A stretch of 54,734 bases of DNA, taken from assembly GCA_950097145.1 (NCBI GenBank), contig CATNCF010000017.1:1-54734 (forward strand), read 5' to 3'. Under the pieces are notes generated by a model that was not told where the DNA came from, searched no databases, and saw nothing but the letters and a program-made list of their open reading frames with translations. Shown piece by piece: positions 1 through 6,899 of this stretch (its first letter is position 1; every line of letters starts with the position of its first letter). A program made the translations under genes and the position numbers. This stretch comes from an uncultured Lachnospiraceae bacterium. Its GTDB lineage: Bacteria; Bacillota; Clostridia; Lachnospirales; Lachnospiraceae.

Positions 1-44
1 TCAGACCTACTTGTCCACAATAAAACAAATAGGTCTGACACAAT

Positions 45-245
45 TTAACCTGCTATATCAAATCTCGTTGAAGCAATGCCATATATAGTTATCGTTCTTT
101 CCGTATCTCTAACCTCGATAGAATAAGGCTTCCCGACATTCCCCGCATCTTCATTTTCATCATACTTCTTTATCCGTTCAAACGTCGAAAAGCTATGTAT
201 CGGAAATCCCACCGTATCATGCCCGTCCAAAAATACAGTAAGTGG
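45..245 (-). pseudogene. C-terminal fragment of an unrecognised protein
   Basis: About 66 codons are open on the minus strand and end in TAA. The fragment has no start of its own: its upstream side runs straight into the antisense of the CotJC gene at about position 245-263, so the N-terminus is missing. The visible residues are mixed beta/alpha with a run of polar residues (for example TERTITIYGIAST near the end). I do not recognise the family. Just downstream, positions 2-38 form an inverted repeat (CAGACCTA / TAGGTCTG) that could be the stem of its terminator, but the bases after it lie outside the window. An inserted or rearranged mobile-element gene is one explanation; nothing in the fragment proves it. 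Confidence 0.3.
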
Positions 246-251
246 AACATT

Positions 252-686
252 ACCGCTGCTTCTCTGGGTACCGAAGAACTGGCCCATATGGAAATTGTCT
301 GTACCATCATCTACCAATTGACAAAAGACTTAACGCCGGAAGAAATCAAAGCATCCGGTTTTGACAAATATTATGTAGACCACACTCTTGCACTGTGGCC
401 ACAGGCAGCGGGAGGAATACCATTCAATGCCTGTGAATTCCAGTCTAAGGGCGATCCCATTACAGACTTAACGGAAGACATGGATGCGGAACAGAAAGCA
501 CGGAGCACCTATGAAAATATTCTTCGCCTTGTAAAAGATCCGGAGGTCTGCGATCCCATTCGTTATCTGCGGGAACGTGAAGTCGTTCATTTCCAACGTT
601 TCGGTGAAGGTCTGCGTATCGTCCAGGATCATCTGGATTCCAAAAACTTCTATGCCACCAACCCGGCGTTCGATTGTAGGAAATAA
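252..686 (+). pseudogene. cotJC: 5'-truncated manganese catalase / CotJC spore coat protein
   Basis: From about residue LGTEELAHMEIV on, the frame reads as the C-terminal two thirds of CotJC, a di-manganese catalase-like protein of the inner spore coat. Visible family motifs are GTEELAHME (one Glu and one His metal ligand), AEQKAR, and REREVVHFQRF (second Glu/His pair). Family members are close to 190 residues; about 140 remain, and the first ferritin-like helix with its metal-binding Glu is gone. The ATG at 195 lies in foreign sequence and has no convincing ribosome binding site. Upstream sequence belongs to an unrelated minus-strand fragment, so a rearrangement removed the start. The 3' end is intact and is followed by a strong terminator. 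The product is unlikely to be functional. Confidence 0.75.
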
Positions 687-707
687 CTTTGTGAATTCTT
701 TAGATAC

Positions 708-750
708 AGAAAAAGCAGCGAATCTCATTGGATTCCTGCTTTTTCTTTTA
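708..750 (+). terminator. intrinsic terminator after cotJC
   Basis: AGAAAAAGCAG pairs with CTGCTTTTTCT; an inner GAATC/GATTC pair extends the stem, with a one-base bulge and a six-base loop, followed by TTTTCTTTT. Because the arms are A- and T-rich it could work in both directions. The remaining 690-1004 stretch shows no credible gene. Confidence 0.75.
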
Positions 751-1004
751 CACAATTCTGCCACAAACAGAACCAAGCGTCACACCTACTTCTTTGTTTC
801 GGACTTTAAAACTATCTTTTGCAACATCATGTCAATGTACCCGAGTCAAATATAGGACAAAAAGTATCATTCTTTTCAGATCCCTGCTGCTCTTAAACAT
901 ATCACACAGTATGCGGCAGAACTTACTTCATCAGGCAGCAGTGTGACTTCGTCACAGAATTAGTCATTTTTTCCTTATATAATAAAGAAAAAACAAAAGG
1001 AGTT

Positions 1005-1070
1005 GGATGCGGGAAATGTGTAAAGGAATGTCCCGCAGGAATTATCTCATTGGAGGTGGACGAAAAATGA
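1005..1070 (+). pseudogene. C-terminal tail of a ferredoxin-like 4Fe-4S protein
   Basis: This frame reads GCGKCVKECPAGIISLEVDEK and stops at TGA 1068-1070. CxxCxxxCP is a canonical 4Fe-4S half-motif of bacterial ferredoxins, and the residues after it are typical of the end of such a domain. Upstream the frame stays open for a while but shows no ATG and no second cysteine cluster, so the rest of the gene has been lost. The stop overlaps the next start in an ATGA, which suggests the two genes were once translationally coupled. Recognition rests on one motif. Confidence 0.5.
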
Positions 1071-1459
1071 AAGAAAAAAAGAACTGGTATGATTACCTTT
1101 GGATTCTCTCCCTTACCTACCTAATTCTTGGATTCTTGGTATTCTTCTTTATAATGTTCCTCCTTATGCTGTGGAACACCTGTCTGGTCTTCGCAGGAGC
1201 AAAAAATCTTAACGCCATGGTAACACTGCTGTGGACATTCAAACTCCCATGGCATTGGGCTTACCGCGGCGCCCTGTTCTCCGACGGCGTCGCCCAGTTT
1301 GCTTTTGGCTTCTACAGTGTAATGCTTACCTCCACCATATTGGGATTCCTTACCATGATCTTATTCAAGCCCCGCTCCTGGTGCGTATATTGTCCCATGG
1401 GGACAATGACACAGCTTATATGTAAAGCAAAAAACGTGACCATATCACAGAAACAGTAA
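1067..1459 (+). CDS. 4Fe-4S cluster membrane protein, probably with an internal deletion
   Basis: The start is the ATG of the ATGA overlap, with GGAGGTGGA ahead of it; a longer frame from 1007 lacks a binding site. The 130-residue product has hydrophobic stretches near residues 9-40 and 75-105, then RSWCVYCPMGTMTQ, the cysteine motif of NapH/CcoG-like iron-sulfur membrane proteins. As I remember relatives in Clostridia, they are near 200 residues and carry an additional cysteine motif (NRYCGRGQL-like) between the first membrane segment and an FFxMF segment. Here LILGF runs directly into LVFFFIMF, so about 60 residues appear missing in frame. It probably acted in electron transfer at the membrane with the ferredoxin upstream and thioredoxin downstream. 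Present function is doubtful. Confidence 0.65.
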   Translation: MKEKKNWYDYLWILSLTYLILGFLVFFFIMFLLMLWNTCLVFAGAKNLNAMVTLLWTFKLPWHWAYRGALFSDGVAQFAFGFYSVMLTSTILGFLTMILFKPRSWCVYCPMGTMTQLICKAKNVTISQKQ

Positions 1460-1585
1460 GCAGTATATGATACACTGCCAAAAGTAAAAACATCCTATGG
1501 GCAAGGTAAATTTGCTGAAACACCCTGAGGTGTACACCCCAATGCGCAAAATCAGCGCAGGAATAATGAAAGGAAGGTACTGATT

Positions 1586-1894
1586 ATGTCTGTAATCCAT
1601 GTAAACAAAGACAACTTCGATTCTGTAAGAACCAGCGAAAAACCCGTGCTCCTGGATTTCTACGCCGACTGGTGCGGCCCCTGCCGCATGGTATCCCCCA
1701 TAGTGGAAGAAATCGCGGCAGAAAACCCGCAGTACCTAATCGGCAAGATCAACGTAGAAAAAGAACCAGAACTGGCACAAAAATTCCATGTCCTAAGTAT
1801 CCCAACACTGGCCGTGATCAAAAATGGAAACGTCGTTAGCCAGTCGGCAGGCGCAAGACCGAAAACAGATATCCTCGCCATGTTAAAGGGCTAA
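1586..1894 (+). CDS. trxA: thioredoxin
   Basis: Complete thioredoxin of 102 residues, the usual length. The redox-active WCGPC has cysteines 30 and 33, and the cis-proline loop SIPT is at 72-74. It reduces protein disulfides in the cytoplasm, recharged by thioredoxin reductase, which is not in this window. AAAGGAAGG precedes the ATG at good spacing. It follows the iron-sulfur membrane gene by about 125 bp, which holds no gene, and its last codons overlap tail-to-tail by 12 bp with the Crp/Fnr gene on the other strand. The neighbourhood suggests a redox-related locus, although the upstream partners are damaged. Confidence 0.96.
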   Translation: MSVIHVNKDNFDSVRTSEKPVLLDFYADWCGPCRMVSPIVEEIAAENPQYLIGKINVEKEPELAQKFHVLSIPTLAVIKNGNVVSQSAGARPKTDILAMLKG

Positions 1895-2557
1895 TCTCCG
1901 GAGATGTTTCTTATCAAGGATGGTAACACCTCCCCTGGAAACTTCCACGATCCCTTCACTGGCAAAATATTTCAGCATTCTGGAAACTACTTCACGGGCA
2001 GAACCCATATATCGGGCAATCTGCTCGTGTGTCAACACAATGGTATCCGAACCAGTCCTTGCCGATTCATCAGAAAGGAAAATTGCCAGACGTCTATCCA
2101 TACTCATAAACAAAACCTGCTGCATCACCCACATCACATCTGAAAACCGGCTGACCGCAGTTTCCAGCGCAAATATGCGAATGTCCGGATTCCGCTGCGA
2201 TACCTCCGCAAATGCAGGTCCGCTCACCACACAGCATTGGCTGTCCTGTTCTGCATCTACAAACACATCAAATGTGATGGCTTCCAGCACACAGGAGGCA
2301 GACAGCATACACAGGTCGCCTTTGTGCAGCCGGTAAAGCGTAATTTCCTTTCCCTCATCCGACATCATATAAAGGCGCAGACTTCCCGAACGGACAAGAA
2401 TCACGCCGGAACATTCACTGCCGCTATGTATATTCTTACCTTTAGGATAAACGACACAATAAGAATTCCGGCAGATATATTCCCTGTCCGCATCCGATAT
2501 CGTCTCCCAGAAAGGAAAGATTTCTTTATATATAGGTTCAAATATGATTTCCGGCAT
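1883..2557 (-). CDS. Crp/Fnr family transcriptional regulator
   Basis: 224 residues. The N-terminal half is a cyclic-nucleotide-binding-like beta-roll (roughly 15-125; GVILVRSGSLRLYM and GKEITLYRLHKGDLCML are typical). A long dimer helix follows, then a C-terminal helix-turn-helix (about 165-200) with LTHEQIARYMGSAREVVSRML, close to the canonical Crp/Fnr recognition pattern. There is no N-terminal cysteine cluster of the Fnr type; scattered cysteines (29, 49, 83, 89, 108, 109) do not form a known iron-sulfur motif. The convergent position against trxA and the nearby iron-sulfur genes suggest a redox or oxidative-stress regulator, but the ligand cannot be told from sequence. Confidence 0.93.
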   Translation of the reverse strand: MPEIIFEPIYKEIFPFWETISDADREYICRNSYCVVYPKGKNIHSGSECSGVILVRSGSLRLYMMSDEGKEITLYRLHKGDLCMLSASCVLEAITFDVFVDAEQDSQCCVVSGPAFAEVSQRNPDIRIFALETAVSRFSDVMWVMQQVLFMSMDRRLAIFLSDESARTGSDTIVLTHEQIARYMGSAREVVSRMLKYFASEGIVEVSRGGVTILDKKHLRRLAL

Positions 2558-2632
2558 TCTGTTACCATCTCCCTTCCTTCTCTCATTTCTGACATCGCCG
2601 CATAATATTTACCGTATCCTCTTTGTGATAGA

Positions 2633-2880
2633 CGCCTGGAAGACCTTCATGATAGACCTATTATCTTTAACCGCAACACCCGTGACGGTGCTTTTCTGAC
2701 TTTAAGGCTGGAAAATACTTTCGGAATTGAATGCAGCCACAACCTACAACTTGCTGTTTAACGTCCATTGGATGGTGGACGAAGGTCTGGGGTACGCTTT
2801 TGCCCTGGATAAAAACGAACGCAAGATTCTTGAAAGAACGCCGTCTGGTAAAATTGGAATAAATTTTGTTCTGCAAGAGA
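2633..2880 (+). pseudogene. frameshifted C-terminal remnant of a LysR-type regulator
   Basis: Two overlapping plus-strand frames read like the end of a LysR effector domain. The first (from 2633) gives RLEDLHDRPIIFNRNTR; the second (from 2706) gives ELNAATTYNLLFNV followed by MVDEGLGYAFALDK. In LysR proteins these segments are consecutive (LP-I...R, then ATYNL...MVEEGLGYA). A frameshift lies near 2695-2710, the DNA-binding N-terminus is absent, and the final strand is not clearly preserved. It fills most of the 425-bp gap between the Crp/Fnr and PIG-L genes, where no intact gene is visible. Confidence 0.55.
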
Positions 2881-2982
2881 CATAATTGTTTCCCTGCACT
2901 CTTCATTCTCCTTCGAAAATGGAAATGATTCAAAGAGCAGATTCACTGCCCGCTTCACTGCATTCTGCATCTTCCATCGTCC

Positions 2983-3720
2983 TCATTCCTGCTCCGATAA
3001 CGTCCAATATTCATAAGGCAGCATATGATACAGCTTTCGCATGGTGGACCGCTGACTGGCATATAATTTTGCAAGCTTCCGTTTCTGATTATACACAGAC
3101 TTATCCATCTCCTGAAGGTCATATGGAACCTTATCATCCACATAATACGTTCCAAACCAGTACAAATCAGCCTGGCATTTTGTTTTCTTATATTCCTTCG
3201 CCACGCTTTCATGAGTCATGATATGATGCTGATGCCCATACTCGCCTTTTTCATTGTGGGTTACTACTAATTCCCAGTCTTTATATTGTAAAACAGTAGC
3301 AATATCCGCTTCTATCGCCTTCCGCCAAAATTTCCAGCCACTTCGTATTCTGCCGATTTTATCTGGATAGGACAAAATTAATCCCTTATCTCCTGCAGCC
3401 TTCAAAACAGCCTCAAACTCTGCACGGCGGACCTTGTCATCTCCTCTGGTGAGACAGACTACCAGGTAATCATCCTCTAATAGATGCTTGCCGCCCCAAA
3501 GCAGTTCATCATCTGGATGTGCCACAAACATTACCTTTTGAAATTTCTCTAACCGCAGCGCATCCAGATCAGAAGACGTAACTTTTGGCAGATTAATATA
3601 AGGAACATATAATTTAACAACAGAAATCACAGATACCAGAACAACTGCGCCAAAAACACTTGTACAAAAACGCCAGAATTTCCAGTTCTTTAAATTCTTA
3701 TTATTTATTCTTTTAAACAT
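2983..3720 (-). CDS. PIG-L family (LmbE-like) deacetylase with N-terminal membrane anchor
   Basis: Zinc-dependent deacetylase of the PIG-L/LmbE fold, acting in related proteins on N-acetylglucosaminyl groups of glycolipids or thiols. The metal motif AHPDDE is at about 67-72, and THNEKGEYGHQHH (154-166) supplies the distal histidine. One membrane helix (about 20-37) precedes the domain, so the catalytic part should be membrane-tethered. The ATG at 3720 is preferred because AGAGG stands just before it; a longer frame from 3747 overlaps the previous gene by 19 bp and lacks a well-placed binding site. It is last in the DUF5717-type operon. The substrate is unknown; a cell-surface glycan is a guess from the anchor. 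Confidence 0.85.
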   Translation of the reverse strand: MFKRINNKNLKNWKFWRFCTSVFGAVVLVSVISVVKLYVPYINLPKVTSSDLDALRLEKFQKVMFVAHPDDELLWGGKHLLEDDYLVVCLTRGDDKVRRAEFEAVLKAAGDKGLILSYPDKIGRIRSGWKFWRKAIEADIATVLQYKDWELVVTHNEKGEYGHQHHIMTHESVAKEYKKTKCQADLYWFGTYYVDDKVPYDLQEMDKSVYNQKRKLAKLYASQRSTMRKLYHMLPYEYWTLSEQE

Positions 3721-3728
3721 CATAACCT

Positions 3729-4901
3729 CTATGCTGACAGTCCGCATTCCTTATCCAGCGCATCCAGAATTTCCTGAATCTCTTCTTCATTTCCAGGATG
3801 AGCTTTCACCAGTTTCTGAATTTCTGTCTTGGCTCCCTGGATATTTGCCACCTGGGCCTCCATGCTGGAACGCAGTTTCTGACGGCGCACCACAAGCTCA
3901 TGTTTCACCTCTACCATTTCTTTTTTATCCAGAAGCGCCTGAGTCTGATAAATCCAGATTTTGGCGTCATAGAGATGGTAGCTGTGAAGCAGCCGTATTA
4001 ATTTCTGATTAAAATATTCCAATTCATCGTTGTTGCGCTCATATTTCTCCCGTTCCTGGGCCGCCTCCAGATACTGTTCCCAAATGTAATTCAGCTCATA
4101 GGAATTTTTTACATGATATTTTTCACATGCATAATCCACTGCATTAGTGACATTTACATATTTAAAAGAAATCTTATTCAGCAGCATGACTGCACGGTTA
4201 ATATTGGCCTGAGATTTTTTAATATCTATTACATCATTCTGCAGCCGGAGGGCCAGCAGTCCCTCCAATGCCCCAGCCACAATCACCGCAGCCAAGAATG
4301 GCATCTGCACATCAAAATGCATGAGAAAACCAAGGACAAAAATTGCAATCACTGTGGCTATAAATACACCTGCCAGCCCAAATAGCACTCTGCGCAGTAT
4401 ACGGCTCTCCTGTTCCATGGCTTCTTTGTAATAACGCCATTCTTCCCGTTCTCCTTCCAGATACTGCATATCTCTTTTAACAGTAGTCTGATACGTCTCA
4501 TTGGCCTTCAAACGCTTAATCACATCTGGCATCTGATCCTGAAGCCGCTCCATCTGGGCATACTGGGAATCTGAAATAGTCTTCGCCTTATTGAGATACG
4601 CATCCCTGGATTCATTCAAAAGCCTGACATGATTTGCAACCTCCTGGATTTCTTCCATCTCCTGTTTTGGAAGGTTCTCAATGCTCTGTATATCTGTCAG
4701 ATAATCTGTGACAATCCGATACTCCTGTTTCGTCTCGTCCAGCGCCTTAGAGGCTTTCAAAATCTGGTCGCAATATTCCATTGCAGGATTTTTGTGTTTC
4801 GGCGCCGGAGCCTCCTCTTGCTGTTCTGGCTGCTGTATGCCATTATATTCCAATATTTCTTCTACATATTTCGGTTTTCTTTTTTTTCTGAATAATCCCA
4901 T
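3729..4901 (-). CDS. coiled-coil membrane protein of unknown function
   Basis: 390 residues. A basic, proline-rich N-terminus (FRKKRKPK, then a P/E/Q linker) is followed by a helical coiled-coil region (about 45-165), two adjacent membrane helices (about 172-215) and a second long helical region to the C-terminus. I see no enzymatic motif. The ATG at 4901 follows the TAA of the TPR-like gene by one base, so translation is probably coupled; GTG 4910 is an alternative start inside that gene. It sits fourth in the DUF5717/DUF5716-like operon. The topology, two hydrophobic hairpin helices between cytoplasmic coiled coils, would suit a membrane scaffold. Function is unassigned. Confidence 0.8.
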   Translation of the reverse strand: MGLFRKKRKPKYVEEILEYNGIQQPEQQEEAPAPKHKNPAMEYCDQILKASKALDETKQEYRIVTDYLTDIQSIENLPKQEMEEIQEVANHVRLLNESRDAYLNKAKTISDSQYAQMERLQDQMPDVIKRLKANETYQTTVKRDMQYLEGEREEWRYYKEAMEQESRILRRVLFGLAGVFIATVIAIFVLGFLMHFDVQMPFLAAVIVAGALEGLLALRLQNDVIDIKKSQANINRAVMLLNKISFKYVNVTNAVDYACEKYHVKNSYELNYIWEQYLEAAQEREKYERNNDELEYFNQKLIRLLHSYHLYDAKIWIYQTQALLDKKEMVEVKHELVVRRQKLRSSMEAQVANIQGAKTEIQKLVKAHPGNEEEIQEILDALDKECGLSA

Positions 4902-4902
4902 T

Positions 4903-5640
4903 TTACTCACTTTTCCTATACTCTGTTCTTAACCGCATCAGGATATGTTCTATCTTTCCTTCATAGCCGGCCCGGTTCCCTGACCTTTTCATTCCCCGAA
5001 GGGCTGCAAGCACATCCGCCACATCCCCATCGTTTGGAAGAGAAGCCTTGTTATCCCGGCAGGAAAGAGCCAGGAGATACAATTCACTGCTCTCTGTCTG
5101 CTGTCCTGTCTCATAAGCAAGCTTATAGTATTCCGCGGCTGGCGTAAATAAAAACTGCCTGGCATAGACAGTTCCCATATTGTGCAGAACCTTCCCCTGA
5201 AAGAACAAATCGCTTTCCTCTTCCAGCGCATTCTGATATTCCCACAATGCATCGCGATATCTTCCTGACTGCAGAAAGCGGTCCCCCCGCAGCTTTGCCC
5301 GCTGGGCAGGCGTTTTATTTTCCATATTTTCTGCCAGATGAACTGCATGTTCCAGTTCCTGGCTGTTATGGAAGCCTCCCTCCTGAAGAATCTGTTCCAT
5401 AAACCAGCATCCGCTCTTTTCCTGTTCAAGCCCCTTTTCCAGGCACGCTGCCAGCGCAGCTTTTCCAAGTTCTTTTGTCAGCCACTGGCATAGGATTTCA
5501 TTATAAAAGCTTTCCTCAAGCGTCTCTGCATTCTGATATAAATAGTAACATAATTCTTCAAAAGAATACAGGCTGACGCCTGTTTTCACCTTCAGCGGCT
5601 GTTTGGCCAGAGGCTCCTGGCATAACCACACTTTACTCAT
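4903..5640 (-). CDS. TPR-like helical protein of unknown function
   Basis: 245 residues from the ATG at 5640, which has GGGAGGGAG immediately upstream. The start lies inside the last codons of the DUF5716-like gene (8-bp overlap). The C-terminal half (about 115-200) looks like two or three tetratricopeptide repeats: GDRFLQSGRYRDALWEYQNAL, then VLHNMGTVYARQFLFTPAAEYYKLAYE. The N-terminal half is helical and not recognised. TPR domains hold protein complexes together, so an adaptor between the actin-fold protein upstream and the membrane protein downstream is a reasonable inference, not shown. Confidence 0.8.
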   Translation of the reverse strand: MSKVWLCQEPLAKQPLKVKTGVSLYSFEELCYYLYQNAETLEESFYNEILCQWLTKELGKAALAACLEKGLEQEKSGCWFMEQILQEGGFHNSQELEHAVHLAENMENKTPAQRAKLRGDRFLQSGRYRDALWEYQNALEEESDLFFQGKVLHNMGTVYARQFLFTPAAEYYKLAYETGQQTESSELYLLALSCRDNKASLPNDGDVADVLAALRGMKRSGNRAGYEGKIEHILMRLRTEYRKSE

Positions 5641-6886
5641 GGTTCTCCCTCCCGATCTCATACTCCCATTCCAGTCCGGTTCCCCGGCTTATCACCCCAA
5701 ATCCCATATCTTGTACATTCAATAAAATACTGCCTTCTTCCCCTGGAGAAACTGTAATAGACAATCTGGCAGGTTCTTGTTCTGACACCGAAAGCCCCGG
5801 GAGCTCCAGACTTTCAATTCTGGCTTCCCTGCTCCCAGGCTGCTGCATCCATAATTCCAAAACTGCCTCCCCTGCCAGCAAAATCCGCAGTCTTTTTCCA
5901 ACCTGGTGGTGGTTGCATCCTGCTTCAGCAAGGGGACAGAAAAAATGCTCATCTCCACTGCTCACCTTTAAAGAGATATGTTCCTTTATCTTATATTCAC
6001 AAAAATATACTGTCTCTGCGTCCTCCTGGTGTTTCTGAATCATTCCGGCATAACATGCCCCACGGGTATATAAATTCTTGCCTTGAAACGCCCTTCTCCC
6101 TCTGCACACCATGCGCAGAGAATCCTTCATCCATCCTTCTTCAAAACCAGATCCTATCAAATACACAGATGACACAATTCTTCCGTCCAGAACTTTTTTC
6201 AGCATTTTTACAAATTCCTGATCCCTCTGTGTCAAATCCTGGGGCAGTTTCCCAAGAAACGCCTGGGAGGTCTGGGCAATTTTAGGCTTCGTCTTATTGT
6301 TACATGCCAAAAGAGTACAGAATATGCCTTCCCCCTTTTCTTCAAAAAGCAACACCTGGTGCTGCCACAGCGCCGGTTCCTGAGATACCACATAGGCATA
6401 AAAACTTTCTTTATGATCCTGAATCTGAATCTGTTTCTTTGTGAATCCAAGCTTCTCTGCCAGGCCCTGTACAAAGTCTGCCGTCTCCTTGTTGATTACT
6501 TCCAAAGAGAACACGCATTTTGTCACTGCTTCCACTCCCTGGGCGGGAAGCGCCAGCCGGAGAACCTTCCGTAAAAATACCAGCAGCAGTCCTTCTGCTG
6601 AATAATCCTGATCCATAGAAACTACTTCTTTATAAAATCCGCGTTTTAGAAGATCTCCAGCATAATAACCTTCCCCAGATTCCGCAAGTTTTCTTCCCTC
6701 CTCCCCATAGCACCACTGTCCCGTCTGCCTGCGCTTACAGAGCGCAGTGGGAATCTGATATAATTCTGTTCCGGCAAGCGTACTCCTGGTCTCCGGTTCT
6801 GCCTGCCCCGCACGGTAAAAGCTGATCTGAACCCAGCGCCTGTCTGCCTCAATTCCGATATACCATTCCTCTCTCTCGGGTTTCAT
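5633..6886 (-). CDS. DUF5716-like protein with actin/Hsp70-type fold
   Basis: 417 residues. The N-terminus WYIGIEADRRWVQISFY resembles the phosphate-1 strand-turn of actin/Hsp70 ATPases, and SSVYLIGSGFEEGWM (about 245-258) resembles the adenosine/phosphate-2 motif. The last third is beta-rich (SLKVSSGDEHFF, SITVSPGEEGSILLNV), like a DnaK substrate domain in miniature. I assign it to the DUF5716 type from memory of proteins found next to DUF5717 in Lachnospiraceae. The start at 6886 has AGGTGAAAGG upstream and lies 13 bp after the DUF5717-like stop. Whether it binds ATP is not certain, because the phosphate-1 loop lacks the usual GTT/GTS. Confidence 0.72.
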   Translation of the reverse strand: MKPEREEWYIGIEADRRWVQISFYRAGQAEPETRSTLAGTELYQIPTALCKRRQTGQWCYGEEGRKLAESGEGYYAGDLLKRGFYKEVVSMDQDYSAEGLLLVFLRKVLRLALPAQGVEAVTKCVFSLEVINKETADFVQGLAEKLGFTKKQIQIQDHKESFYAYVVSQEPALWQHQVLLFEEKGEGIFCTLLACNNKTKPKIAQTSQAFLGKLPQDLTQRDQEFVKMLKKVLDGRIVSSVYLIGSGFEEGWMKDSLRMVCRGRRAFQGKNLYTRGACYAGMIQKHQEDAETVYFCEYKIKEHISLKVSSGDEHFFCPLAEAGCNHHQVGKRLRILLAGEAVLELWMQQPGSREARIESLELPGLSVSEQEPARLSITVSPGEEGSILLNVQDMGFGVISRGTGLEWEYEIGRENHE

Positions 6887-6899
6887 CCTTTCACCTGCC

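Noticed and set aside
1-38. CAGACCTA/TAGGTCTG inverted repeat as a terminator or mobile-element end
   Set aside because: The bases before position 1 are missing, so neither a U-run nor a second element end can be seen.
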